A DNA stretch of 64,000 nt, from contig JAZQUG010000044.1 of the NCBI GenBank assembly GCA_045631225.1, positions 62,001-126,000 of the forward strand, read 5' to 3'. This DNA is from Fimenecus sp045631225 (lineage in GTDB: Bacteria > Bacillota > Clostridia > Oscillospirales > Acutalibacteraceae). Positions 52,876 to 61,674 of this stretch are shown one piece after another; within the stretch, counting starts at the first letter, position 1; each line of letters opens with the position of its first letter. The notes beneath the pieces are model-generated. The model was given only the letters and a program-made list of their open reading frames with translations, was not told the origin of the DNA and made no database searches. A program made the translations under genes and the position numbers.

Positions 52876-54375
52876 ATGAAAAAAGCAAAGATGTCACTTG
52901 TATCTGAATTTACAAGTGCTAAAATTGACGACAGAATTTTCGGTTCCTTTATTGAACATTTAGGTCGTGCCGTTTATGGCGGTATTTATGAGCCTGACCA
53001 TCCGACTGCTGACGAAAACGGCTTCAGACAGGATGTTATTGAAAAGGTAAAAAAACTCAATGTTCCTATTGTCCGTTATCCCGGTGGCAACTTTGTTTCG
53101 GGATATAATTGGGAAGATGGTGTTGGTCCTAAAGAACTTCGTCCTAAAAAGCTTGAACTTGCCTGGGGCGTTACTGAGCCTAACCTCTTTGGCACAAACG
53201 AATTCGTAACATGGTGTAGAAAAGCAAATACTGAACCTATGATGGCTGTTAATTTAGGTCTTCGTGGTCCTGAGGAAGCAAGAAATCTTGTTGAATATTG
53301 CAACCATAAGAGTGGTAGTTATTGGAGCGACCTCCGTCGTTCACATGGTTATGAAGAGCCTCATAATGTTAAACTCTGGTGTCTTGGCAACGAAATGGAC
53401 GGTGACTGGCAGATTGGTCACAAAACTGCATATGAATACGGCAGAACAGCAAGTGAAGCAGCAAAGGTTATGAAATGGACAGACAACTCAATCGAAACTA
53501 TCCTTTGCGGTAGTGCAAGCAGAGATATGCATACTTTTGGTGAATGGGAAGCAACTACTCTCGACTTGGCTTATGACAAAGTTGACTACCTTTCACTCCA
53601 CATTTATTTTGATAATCGTTCAGATGACACACCTTCTTTCCTTGCAAAGAGTATGAAGATGGATGAATTTATCAAATCTGTTGTCTGCATCTGTGACTAT
53701 ATTAAAGCTAAGAAACGCTCAAAGCACACAATCAACCTTTCATTTGACGAATGGAATGTGTGGTATCATTCAAATGGTGTTCATGTTGACAAATGGTGTA
53801 CAGCACCTCATCAGCTTGAAGACATTTATAATTTCGAAGATGCTCTTTTAGTTGCTCTTATGCTTATAACACTTCTTAAAAACGCTGACAGAGTTAAAAT
53901 TGCTTGTCTTGCACAGCTTGTAAATGTTATTGCACCTATTATGGCTGAAAATGGTGGAGCTTGTTGGGAACAGACAATTTTCTATCCGTTTATGCACCTT
54001 TCAAATTATGGTCGTGGATACACTCTTGATTCAAGAGTTATTTCTCCGAAGCATGATACAAAGGAATTTACTGATGTTCCTGATATTGAATCAATCGCTA
54101 CACTCAGTGAAGATAAAGAAAGCCTTACAATTTTTGCAGTAAACAGAAATATGGATGAAAACGTTCTTTTTGATGTTTCACTTCTTGACTTTGAAAACTT
54201 TGAAGTAATTGAACAGATTGAAATGAGTGGCTTTGATATTAAGGCTGAAAACAGTGCTATTGCAACTCCTGTTAAGCCATTTAAGGTAGAAAACTCACAG
54301 TTCGATGGCAAAACTCTTACAGTTGACCTTAAACCACTTTCATGGAATGTAATAAGACTTGCAAAAAGGAAATAA
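52876..54375 (+). CDS. GH51 alpha-N-arabinofuranosidase, intracellular
   Basis: A 499-residue cytoplasmic retaining enzyme that removes arabinofuranose from imported arabino-oligosaccharides. FGSFIEHLGRAVYGGIYEP, VRYPGGNFVSGYNWEDG, acid/base Glu173 in CLGNEMDGDW, and nucleophile Glu292 in SFDEWNVWY are all intact. The C-terminal beta domain completes the usual length of about 500. No signal peptide. AAGGAG ribosome site. It is followed 48 bases later by the zinc-ribbon membrane gene. It contrasts with the altered surface homologue at 29785. Confidence 0.94.
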   Translation: MKKAKMSLVSEFTSAKIDDRIFGSFIEHLGRAVYGGIYEPDHPTADENGFRQDVIEKVKKLNVPIVRYPGGNFVSGYNWEDGVGPKELRPKKLELAWGVTEPNLFGTNEFVTWCRKANTEPMMAVNLGLRGPEEARNLVEYCNHKSGSYWSDLRRSHGYEEPHNVKLWCLGNEMDGDWQIGHKTAYEYGRTASEAAKVMKWTDNSIETILCGSASRDMHTFGEWEATTLDLAYDKVDYLSLHIYFDNRSDDTPSFLAKSMKMDEFIKSVVCICDYIKAKKRSKHTINLSFDEWNVWYHSNGVHVDKWCTAPHQLEDIYNFEDALLVALMLITLLKNADRVKIACLAQLVNVIAPIMAENGGACWEQTIFYPFMHLSNYGRGYTLDSRVISPKHDTKEFTDVPDIESIATLSEDKESLTIFAVNRNMDENVLFDVSLLDFENFEVIEQIEMSGFDIKAENSAIATPVKPFKVENSQFDGKTLTVDLKPLSWNVIRLAKRK

Positions 54376-54423
54376 TTGTAGTACAATAGATTGAGATATC
54401 GATAAAAATGAAAGAGTGATTTT

Positions 54424-55197
54424 ATGGCTGTTAAATGTCCTGAATGCGGACACACACTTAAAATATGGAATTTTAAAGCAGAGTGCCCTAAATGTGGTGT
54501 AAACATACCAAACCACCAGTGGGAAAAGAGACTTAATGACGATGCTGATTTTGCTGAACACGCTTTTGCAAAGTTTCACTATAAATTTCAGAACTTCAAG
54601 TCTGCAGTTGCCGGTTCAAAGCTTCGTATAGCTCGTCTTGTGCTTACTTTTGCACCGCTTATTGCACTTGTTCTTCCACTTTATGATTACAAACTTAATC
54701 TTCCTTTTAATCAAAGTGAAAATTCAGTTTCATTCCTTACATTTATTCTTGACTACCTTCTCAAAACTGATATCGGCAGTGTAATTTCACTTATGGGTGG
54801 TGAGGTTTTAGGAACAGCAGCAACAATGGTTGTTATTGCTTGTGTGCTTATGCTCCTTGCAGTTGTATTCGGTGTTCTTAACTTCTTCGTGTTACTTATT
54901 GCAGGTATCAAGATGAAATATGTTTTCAACATTGTTCTTAATGTTCTTGCTACTGCTTGTTGGGCATTTGCAGCTGTATTCTTCACACAGTTCACTTCTG
55001 CTTGTGAAGCTCTCGGTGGCGGAATCATTACTGAATGTAGCCTTGGATTTGGTTTTATCGTAGGTTGTGTTCTTTTCCTTGTAAATGTTACAATGAATGT
55101 TATTGTTGGCAAGGGTCTTAAGAAGCAGCTCGAGGAACAGCCATCATTAGACGAATTTGTGGCAAACGAAATCGCAGAACTCCGAAAACAAGCATAA
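54424..55197 (+). CDS. Zinc-ribbon membrane protein, paralogue B
   Basis: A 257-residue protein with an N-terminal zinc ribbon (CPECGHTL and CPKCGVNI, Cys near 5, 8, 21, 24), a charged helix (about 30-60), four membrane helices (about 72-235), and an acidic-basic C-terminal tail. It aligns in layout and in the KLRIARLVLTFAPLIALVLPLYD segment with the protein at 36817. Family unknown to me. Here it follows an arabinofuranosidase, there a carrier for a mannosidase. It ends just before a terminator. Confidence 0.78.
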   Translation: MAVKCPECGHTLKIWNFKAECPKCGVNIPNHQWEKRLNDDADFAEHAFAKFHYKFQNFKSAVAGSKLRIARLVLTFAPLIALVLPLYDYKLNLPFNQSENSVSFLTFILDYLLKTDIGSVISLMGGEVLGTAATMVVIACVLMLLAVVFGVLNFFVLLIAGIKMKYVFNIVLNVLATACWAFAAVFFTQFTSACEALGGGIITECSLGFGFIVGCVLFLVNVTMNVIVGKGLKKQLEEQPSLDEFVANEIAELRKQA

Positions 55198-55219
55198 AAT
55201 CATTTCATAAAATATTTTG

Positions 55220-55252
55220 TCCCTCTCATAGGTTATATGGGAGGGATTTTTT
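55220..55252 (+). terminator. Terminator whose 3' arm holds the next ribosome site
   Basis: TCCCTCTCATA (55220-55230) pairs with TATGGGAGGGA (about 55236-55246), followed by TTTTTT. GGGAGGG in the 3' arm lies 7 bases before the deacetylase ATG at 55253, so the same hairpin would hide that ribosome site on read-through RNA. Confidence 0.75.
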
Positions 55253-56011
55253 ATGTGGATGAAAACTGTTTCAGGAAGAAAAACTATGGGTGTGATGTCA
55301 ATTCTTCTTGCAATCGTTATGATGCTCGGACTTATTGCGGGAAAATATGTATCCTCTGCGTCGACACAAAGAAAATTGCCGATTTATTCTGTACAGACTG
55401 ATAAAAAGCAAATCGCAATCACATTTGATGCTGCATGGACAAATCAGGATACTGAACAGCTTGTCCGGATTCTTAAAAAGCACAATGCAAAAGCAACATT
55501 TTTTATTGTTGGAGATTGGGCAGAGAAATTTCCTGAAAGTGTCAAAGCCTTTTACAACGCCGGTCATACAATAGCAAATCATTCCGATACTCACAAAGCC
55601 TTTTCGAAATGCTCACGAGAAGAAATACAAGAAGAAATAGTAAACTGTAACAAGAAGATTGAATCAATTACTGGAAATAAAGTAACTTTATTAAGAGCAC
55701 CGTCAGGTGATTACACTGACCAAAGTCTTGAGGTTGCAAAATCTCTTGAAATGCAGACTATACAATGGAATGTTGACAGCTTGGACTATACAGGTCTATC
55801 CGTTGACGAAATTGTACAAAGAGTCGTATCTCGAATTGAAAATGGTTCAATTGTACTATTCCATAACGGTGTTGAAAACACAGCAAAAGCACTTGATGTG
55901 ACTCTCACACAGCTTTCAGCACAAGGTTATTCCTTTGTTTCTGTTGAGGATTTAATATATAAAGATAATTATTACCTTGACCACACAGGAAAGCAACATA
56001 AAAACATATGA
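55253..56011 (+). CDS. PdaB-like polysaccharide deacetylase
   Basis: A 252-residue secreted or anchored NodB-domain enzyme (CE4). An N-terminal membrane segment (about 12-33) is followed by the domain (about 50-235): TFDAAW (motif 1, as in PdaB rather than TFDDG), NHSDTH with the two metal His, RAPSGDYT with the catalytic Arg, WNVDSLDYTG and VLFHNG. The PdaB family deacetylates peptidoglycan in sporulating Firmicutes, so this hints at a spore-former lineage. The ribosome site is GGGAGGG, inside the preceding terminator arm. Confidence 0.9.
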   Translation: MWMKTVSGRKTMGVMSILLAIVMMLGLIAGKYVSSASTQRKLPIYSVQTDKKQIAITFDAAWTNQDTEQLVRILKKHNAKATFFIVGDWAEKFPESVKAFYNAGHTIANHSDTHKAFSKCSREEIQEEIVNCNKKIESITGNKVTLLRAPSGDYTDQSLEVAKSLEMQTIQWNVDSLDYTGLSVDEIVQRVVSRIENGSIVLFHNGVENTAKALDVTLTQLSAQGYSFVSVEDLIYKDNYYLDHTGKQHKNI

Positions 56012-56016
56012 TATCT

Positions 56017-56050
56017 GAGGATAGAGTTTTCTCTCTATCCTCATTTTCTT
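56017..56050 (+). terminator. Terminator after the deacetylase
   Basis: GAGGATAGAG (56017-56026) and CTCTATCCTC (56033-56042) form a 10-bp stem, followed by ATTTTCTTTT. Confidence 0.85.
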
Positions 56051-56190
56051 TTATTACAACTTGTAACTTTTTTGTCATTATACTGTGACTTACCTTTTTA
56101 CATCACATATGGTACACTTATATAGGGAATTGTCGTTTTATAATCATATAGATATAATTATGTTTATTTTTTAAGGGATTTTGTTGGTTT

Positions 56191-57084
56191 ATGAAAAAGT
56201 ATTTTAAACTTCTAAGAGTAAAAAACTATATAAAAAACTTACTGATATTACTCCCTGTTTTATTCGGCAAGCATCTTTTTGATGCTGATTTTTTACCGGA
56301 TATGATATGGAGTTTTATTGCTTTTTCTGCACTTTCTTCAGCTGTGTACATTTTCAATGATTTGTGCGATTGCAATCGTGATATTAATCATCCCGTAAAG
56401 TGCAAAAGACCTATTGCAAGTGGTGATGTTTCAAAGAAAACTGCAATCATACTGATTTTTGTTATGATAGCAATCTGTATTGTTACCAACTATTTCGCAT
56501 GTGGTCTTAATGGTGAAGCATGGACACTTCTGCTTTTATACCTTATACAGAATGTTTTGTACAGCCTTATTCTGAAAAAAGTGCCAATTATTGATATTGC
56601 AATTATTGCCTTTGGTTTTTTAATTAGAGTCTTTTATGGTTCTGCAATATCAGGCGTCAGTGTTTCTAAATGGCTTTATCTTACCATTATTGCAATTTCT
56701 TTCTATATTGGATTCGGTAAAAGACGAAATGAACTTGCTATGGCTGAAAAAGACAAAACAAGACCTGTTTTAGAGCACTACACATATAGTTTCCTTGATA
56801 AAAACATGTACGTATGCTCTGCTCTTACAATCGTATTTTATTCTCTTTGGAGCATGGGGGATACTACCATTACACTTCTTGGTAAAAATGCACTTGTATG
56901 GACTGTGCCTCTTGTCATTCTCATTTGCATAGCATATAGCCTTTCCGTAGAAAAAAGTAATGTTGATGACCCTGTTGATATTTTATTTGAAAACAAATTT
57001 TTACTTGCATTGATAATTGTGTATGGTATCTCTGTTATTGACATTGTATACTTAAATCTCATCTCAAAAATATTTCTGAAATGA
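56191..57084 (+). CDS. UbiA-family prenyltransferase (decaprenyl-phosphate phosphoribosyltransferase-like)
   Basis: A 297-residue membrane enzyme with about nine helices. Motif 1 NDLCDCNRDINHP followed by KCKRPIASG (about 60-82), and motif 2 KRRNELAMAEKD (about 182-193), are those of the UbiA subgroup that transfers phosphoribose to polyprenyl phosphate. In mycobacteria this product becomes the arabinose donor. It is followed 14 bases later by a broken glycosyltransferase-like gene, its probable functional partner. With that partner broken, the pathway may be idle here. Confidence 0.85.
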   Translation: MKKYFKLLRVKNYIKNLLILLPVLFGKHLFDADFLPDMIWSFIAFSALSSAVYIFNDLCDCNRDINHPVKCKRPIASGDVSKKTAIILIFVMIAICIVTNYFACGLNGEAWTLLLLYLIQNVLYSLILKKVPIIDIAIIAFGFLIRVFYGSAISGVSVSKWLYLTIIAISFYIGFGKRRNELAMAEKDKTRPVLEHYTYSFLDKNMYVCSALTIVFYSLWSMGDTTITLLGKNALVWTVPLVILICIAYSLSVEKSNVDDPVDILFENKFLLALIIVYGISVIDIVYLNLISKIFLK

Positions 57085-57098
57085 AAGGGTGTATTAAG

Positions 57099-58911
57099 AT
57101 GTTGAAGAAACTACAGAAAAATGATTCGCTTTTTGTTGTCGGAATGTTACTTGTGCTTCTAATGCATCTTGCGTGTATTTTTGGCCCTGACCATTTTGCT
57201 GATGAGTCTTTTTTCCTACTATTCCATTCAAACTTATAAATGGTGACAGCCTTATGAGTGACGAATGGCATGTTACACAGTTTTCATCTCTGTTTTTATA
57301 TTTTCCTGTACGTCTTTGGTTGGCTGTAAAAGGCTCAACTGAAGGCATTATTGTATTTTTAAGATTTTTGTATCTTGTTATTCACACATTAGTTTCAGTT
57401 GTGGTTTATTCATTCTTCAGAAAGCATAAAGCATGGGCTGTCGCAGATTCACTTATGTTTTATTCACAAGGACCACTTCGATTTTTAAATGCAAATTACC
57501 ATTCAGTACACGCCATATTTTTACTGTTTTTCACCCTTGCCCTTATCTCTTTATATGACAATAAAAAAACGCATTTATACCTTATTGCAGGTTTTTGTTA
57601 TGGTTGTTGCTGTGTAAATAATCCATTCCTCTGTTTGCTTTTCGGAGTTTATATAATTGTTTGTATTATATGGCTCATTCAAAAGGCAAAATACAAAAAG
57701 AAATGCACAAATCTTTCATATGAAGAAGCATTTGCGATAACACAAAAAATGTGAAATAAAAAATAGATTTTTCAGTAGCAATGCATTTCTGAAGTTTTTT
57801 GCCGGACTTTGTATCGCAATAATTATATGTGTAATCTTTTTTCTCTCAACAGGTGGTAAATTTTCAGAAGTATTCAAAAACATTCCGTATCTTTTACAGG
57901 ATACCGGTCACGACATTGTGATTTCACCTTTTCATGCATTCATCAAAAAGCTCTTTTATAGTGCACGTCATTTTAATACAATCAGTTTAAATCTTCCATT
58001 TTTACTGCCTTTATTTTTCATTATCTTATTAATTGATAAAAAGAGATACCACCAGACTCACAAGTTTAGGTATGTAATCACTTCTTTTCTGCTTGCTGTT
58101 TTCTACACAGTAGGAGTTTTGCTTGGTGCTTTAAGTTGTTCACAATGTCTTGCAATGGCATTTCCCTTTGCCATTATCTCAACTACATGCTACATATTAA
58201 CATACAATAAAAAACAAAAAGCTTTTCTATTGTATGTGGCTCCCCGTCCTTATTGCCCAAGGCGTTCAGTATATAGCATCCGACCTTCATCTTTCCTGTA
58301 CATGGATGCTCACCATCAGTAATATTGCAGGTGTATTTTTCTTAAAAGATTTCATCTCCGAATTTGACCCGTTTGAAAAGGAAGAAAAGAGATTATGTAA
58401 AGTTTGTCAGATAATCCTTTGCTTTGCAATCTGTTTGCAGTTGGTTTTCCAATGCTGTATATATTCAATCGGAAGAACCGTCAGTGTAAACAAAGATGTG
58501 AAACTGGAAAAAGGTCCTTATGCAGGTCTTTTGTTAGACAGACAAAGTTTTGACAGAAACAATTATATAATGGATGATTTAGATACAATCAAATCTCTTA
58601 CCGATGCAAATGACCCTATATTAATTATATCAGAGTTAAGTTGGATGTATCTGTATATAGACCGGCCTTTTGCCACATATTCAGCTTGGCAACCGGTTTT
58701 ATAGGTGAATAGATTAATTTACTATTACAAAGAAAATCCCGAAAAAACTCCAAAATACATATATGTCTGCTGGATTTTCATTCCTACAAGTGTTACATCG
58801 GGTCATCAGATAAACAAAACCCGTGCAAATAATCTTGTAGAAGAAATCACACGAACTTTCAATTGTGAGGTCAGTGAACTTTCAAACGGATTTTTACTTG
58901 CTTTAAAATAA
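57099..58911 (+). pseudogene. Broken GT-C-like membrane glycosyltransferase gene
   Basis: About 604 codons in total. The protein begins MLKKLQKNDSLF and has an early loop with PDHFADESFF and MSDEWHVTQF, the acidic pattern of GT-C enzymes that use polyprenyl-phosphate sugars, then about 10 membrane helices and a C-terminal domain ending NGFLLALK. The frame breaks four times: T6 at 57209-57214 (one T short), A6 at 57744-57749 (one A too many), A6 at 58209-58214 (one A too many), and an in-frame TAG at 58702-58704. Restoring these gives one continuous protein. Homopolymer breaks could include sequencing errors, but the internal TAG points to true decay. Confidence 0.8.
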
Positions 58912-58944
58912 AAAACTTTTCACAAACTTATATCCCCAAACAAA

Positions 58945-58978
58945 AAAGCAGAGAAGATTTAATCGTCTTCTCTGCTTA
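58945..58978 (-). terminator. Terminator of the SPFH operon
   Basis: AGCAGAGAAGA (58947-58957) and TCTTCTCTGCT (58966-58976) form an 11-bp stem. T6 follows on the minus strand. Confidence 0.85.
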
Positions 58979-58987
58979 ACTTTATAC

Positions 58988-59677
58988 TTATTTGCTGATT
59001 TTACATTTCTTATTTCTGTAATCAATAAGGCATAACAAATCATTGGCAACGGTGGAAACCCTATCTGTATTTTCTGCAATCACAACCTCTTGTAAAAGAT
59101 TGAACTGATTCTGAATACGGTCCTCCACATCAGCCAGTGCCTCACTGCTCATTGGGTCTGAAAAACGGAATGCTTCATAAACCTTTTTGATTTCAGCCTT
59201 AATTTCAGGTGTAGCAGCAGATGTCATAAGCATTTCTGCATCAAGAGTGATACTCCTGATAAAGCTTGTCTGCTTTTTGATTTTATCGTCAATATCACCA
59301 ACTGTATCAGCAGCTGACTTGGCAATAAGTGATACGATAGCTGAAACAGCAACAATTATAAATGCAACAATAACAGCTACCCATGTTTCAATTCCTGTTA
59401 CTGCCATAAATATAGCGCCTGCAACAGCTGCAATAACTATCTCAACAATACTTGCTGTAACAAAGGGAATATTGTAAAGCACCTTTGCATTGCTTTTTGA
59501 GTTAAGTGCAATAACTGAACAAACAAGATTGCCTACTAAAGCAGCAGTAATAAGAGCATAACCAATCCAGAAATTATCGGCTTCACGATTTTCATTAGGT
59601 ACTACAAAAACAATAACATTAAAAAGTGCAAAGCATATAGCCCAGATAGCTATAAAAGTATTTCTTGACTTTTTCAT
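58988..59677 (-). CDS. Membrane protein partner of the SPFH protein
   Basis: A 229-residue protein with four membrane helices (about 8-120) followed by a cytoplasmic helical domain (about 120-229) rich in Glu, Lys, Asp and Leu. I recognise no named family. It begins three bases after the SPFH gene stop and shares its transcript, so it probably works with that protein at the membrane. Terminator directly downstream. Confidence 0.72.
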   Translation of the reverse strand: MKKSRNTFIAIWAICFALFNVIVFVVPNENREADNFWIGYALITAALVGNLVCSVIALNSKSNAKVLYNIPFVTASIVEIVIAAVAGAIFMAVTGIETWVAVIVAFIIVAVSAIVSLIAKSAADTVGDIDDKIKKQTSFIRSITLDAEMLMTSAATPEIKAEIKKVYEAFRFSDPMSSEALADVEDRIQNQFNLLQEVVIAENTDRVSTVANDLLCLIDYRNKKCKISK

Positions 59678-59680
59678 CTC

Positions 59681-60826
59681 TTAACCCTCTCTTTTTGTTC
59701 CGCATTTAGGACAGAATTTACCTGGTCTCTCAAATTCATATCCGCATTTTACACAAGTTTTTTTACTTGCAACATGTGTTCCGCATTCTTCACAGAATAT
59801 CACACCATTTGCCAACTGTGCACCACAGTTATCACAGAAACCATTTCCGTTGCTTGGCACTCCGACAAAAGCGTTAACAGTATCATTCATCATACCGCCC
59901 ATAACACCGCCTACAGCACCACCGACACCCATCATAGCGCCCATACCGATACCTGCGTTAGTAAAGTTTCCTACACCTTCATTCTGCGCCATCTGTTCAG
60001 CAACACCAAAACCGCGTTCCTGTTGATATGTATATCCTTCCTGAGCACGTTTTTTAGCCTGAGCCTCAGAATCAATAACAATCTTTTCGGCCTCTGTTCG
60101 GGCTTTCATAAGTTCCGTATCCATCTGGATTTTTGTTGTATATTGTTGTCTTAAAGTTTCGTAAGTCTTGTCACCCTCAGGTCTTAAAATTGTTGCAACA
60201 TTGAACTTTTCAAGTGCAATACCATAATCAGCAAAATGGTCTTTTAAAAGTTCCATAATGGCAAATGAAAATTCAGGAAGCGCTGTATCAATTTCAAAAA
60301 TATTGATTGATTTTTCTTTAATAATCTGTGCAATATATGATTTCACATATGTCATAAGGAACACACGGAAAAATGAAATAAGCTTTGCCTGAGTAAGAAA
60401 TGCTTCTGTACCCACAAGCTTTAAAAGCAGCTTTCTTGAATCCTCAACACGAAGATTCATATCACCACTTGCTCCGATTGATACAGGGAAGTTAAAAACA
60501 GGGTCAATATACTGCACCTTTGAATCAGTACCCCACTTAATCGACATCTGCTCAGCTCTGTTTATAAAATAAACCTCACAATGGAATGGTGTCTTATCGT
60601 CAGTCGGTCGATTAAGCATTTTACCTAAATAAGGTATGTTCTGTGTTTCAAGAGTATAGCGACCCGGTCCGAACAAATCAAGAGCCTGACCATTCATAAA
60701 GAAAATTGCTTCCTGTGTCTCATGAACAATAAGCTGTGTCAGAGAATTAAAATCCTCGCAGGGATGCTTCCATATAAATGTGGTGTTGTCACCCTCATAT
60801 TTAATTATATCTGCAATCTGTGCCAT
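59681..60826 (-). CDS. SPFH domain protein with C-terminal double zinc ribbon (YdjI-like)
   Basis: A 381-residue protein. The ATG at 60826 (MAQIADIIKYEGDN) follows AAGGAG; the reading from 60931 adds a spurious N-terminus. The SPFH/virion-core-like domain spans about 20-230 (LIVHETQEAIFFMNG, LFGPGRYTL), then a helical coiled coil rich in Ala/Glu/Lys (about 235-275), a Gly/Met-rich stretch, and two zinc ribbons (CDNCGAQL with CEECGTH, and CVKCGYEF with CPKCGTK). YdjI of Bacillus subtilis is the closest type I know; it acts in membrane protection. It pairs with the membrane protein at 58988. Confidence 0.85.
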   Translation of the reverse strand: MAQIADIIKYEGDNTTFIWKHPCEDFNSLTQLIVHETQEAIFFMNGQALDLFGPGRYTLETQNIPYLGKMLNRPTDDKTPFHCEVYFINRAEQMSIKWGTDSKVQYIDPVFNFPVSIGASGDMNLRVEDSRKLLLKLVGTEAFLTQAKLISFFRVFLMTYVKSYIAQIIKEKSINIFEIDTALPEFSFAIMELLKDHFADYGIALEKFNVATILRPEGDKTYETLRQQYTTKIQMDTELMKARTEAEKIVIDSEAQAKKRAQEGYTYQQERGFGVAEQMAQNEGVGNFTNAGIGMGAMMGVGGAVGGVMGGMMNDTVNAFVGVPSNGNGFCDNCGAQLANGVIFCEECGTHVASKKTCVKCGYEFERPGKFCPKCGTKREG

Positions 60827-60904
60827 AGCATTAAATCTCCTTGTTTTATTATAATAATTATATCCTCTGCACAAAAGATTGTCAATAAATACAATAAAAA
60901 AGAA

Positions 60905-60940
60905 AAAAGACCAATGACACTTTCGCATCATTGGTCATTT
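60905..60940 (-). terminator. Terminator of the first CLFCD peptide gene
   Basis: GACCAATGA (60909-60917) and TCATTGGTC (60928-60936) form the stem. On the minus strand a T6 run follows. Confidence 0.85.
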
Positions 60941-60955
60941 TGCTATCTTGTAAAA

Positions 60956-61150
60956 TTATTCAGCGTCTGTATTAGGAATGATTGGCTCAACAACTGGCTC
61001 TTCTTCCTTGTCAACAACTACAACTGTTTCCTGTTCTTCAGTAACTTCTTCATCACAGAAGAGACATGCCATACCTACAACAGGAATAGCACTCATAAGT
61101 ACAAGAACAGCGCTCATAGCGATAGCTAACTTTGTGAACTTAGTTTTCAT
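60956..61150 (-). CDS. CLFCD-motif small membrane protein A
   Basis: A 64-residue peptide of no family known to me. The ATG at 61150 lies 6 bases after GAGGAGGTG. A short basic N-terminus (MKTKFTK) leads to one hydrophobic helix (about 8-29), then ACLFCD (Cys31, Cys34), an acidic tail rich in Glu and Val, and the end EPIIPNTDAE. It could be a one-pass membrane peptide or a cleaved secreted peptide. It has its own sigma-A promoter at 61273-61301 and own terminator. The gene at 61405 is a clear paralogue. Confidence 0.75.
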   Translation of the reverse strand: MKTKFTKLAIAMSAVLVLMSAIPVVGMACLFCDEEVTEEQETVVVVDKEEEPVVEPIIPNTDAE

Positions 61151-61272
61151 GCTTTTCACCTCCTCGACATAGCTTGTCTTTTAAAATATAGTTTAACTTC
61201 TTTTTGAAGAAGTATTAACAACATTTCAATCAACTTTGGAACACACTACTACTCAATGTATTCATTGCATAT

Positions 61273-61301
61273 ATTTTAACACACATTTTACCAAATTGCA
61301 A
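61273..61301 (-). promoter_or_regulatory. Promoter of CLFCD peptide A
   Basis: On the minus strand TTGCAA (61301-61296) and TAAAAT (61278-61273) are 17 bp apart, giving a leader of about 115 bases that contains the hairpin ACTTCTT/AAGAAGT near 61197-61213. Confidence 0.6.
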
Positions 61302-61357
61302 CTAAAATTTATCACAGTATATAAAATATTTTTTATTATATTTTTGAACATTGTGAC

Positions 61358-61395
61358 TAAAAAAATGAACCAACGAAATAATCATTGGCTCATCC
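61358..61395 (-). terminator. Terminator of the second CLFCD peptide gene
   Basis: ATGAACCAA (61365-61373) and TTGGCTCAT (61385-61393) form the stem with one mismatch. T7 follows on the minus strand. Confidence 0.75.
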
Positions 61396-61404
61396 TCTGT
61401 GTAA

Positions 61405-61596
61405 TTATTTAACAGCGTCTGTGTTAGGAATGATTGGTTCAACAACCGGTTCTTCTTCCTCAACAACGATAACTGTTGGTTCTTCTACGATAGGGTCATC
61501 ACAGAAGAGACATGCCATACCTACAACAGGAATAGCAGTCATGAGAACAAGAACTGCGCTCATAACAATAGCAAACTTAGAAAACATTGCTTTCAC
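61405..61596 (-). CDS. CLFCD-motif small membrane protein B
   Basis: A 63-residue paralogue of protein A. The GTG at 61596 occupies the position of the ATG in A, after the same GGAGGTGAAAAGC leader. Order: KAMFSKF basic end, one hydrophobic helix, ACLFCDD with the same Cys spacing, acidic Val/Glu tail, and EPIIPNTDAVK. The two copies match strongly in the helix and in the last dozen residues and differ in the middle, as expected under selection on both ends. It has its own promoter and terminator. Function unknown. Confidence 0.75.
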   Translation of the reverse strand: MKAMFSKFAIVMSAVLVLMTAIPVVGMACLFCDDPIVEEPTVIVVEEEEPVVEPIIPNTDAVK

Positions 61597-61645
61597 GCTT
61601 TTCACCTCCATAAAAATTACACAAGGGAATACTACCCTTAAATGT

Positions 61646-61674
61646 ATTCTATCACAAAATATTTATAAATACAA
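61646..61674 (-). promoter_or_regulatory. Promoter of CLFCD peptide B
   Basis: On the minus strand TTGTAT (61674-61669) and TAGAAT (61651-61646) are 17 bp apart, about 45 bases before the GTG. The rest of 61675-61860 is AT-rich with no gene seen. Confidence 0.6.

Noticed and set aside
57209..58214. Programmed frameshifting in the glycosyltransferase-like gene
   Set aside because: Three different tracts need shifts in different directions, and a fourth in-frame stop remains. No slippery heptamer with a downstream pseudoknot was evident.
60956..61611. IPNTD near the ends of the two small proteins as a sortase signal
   Set aside because: The sortase motif is LPxTG followed by a hydrophobic segment and basic tail. 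Here Asp replaces Gly and the protein ends two or three residues later.
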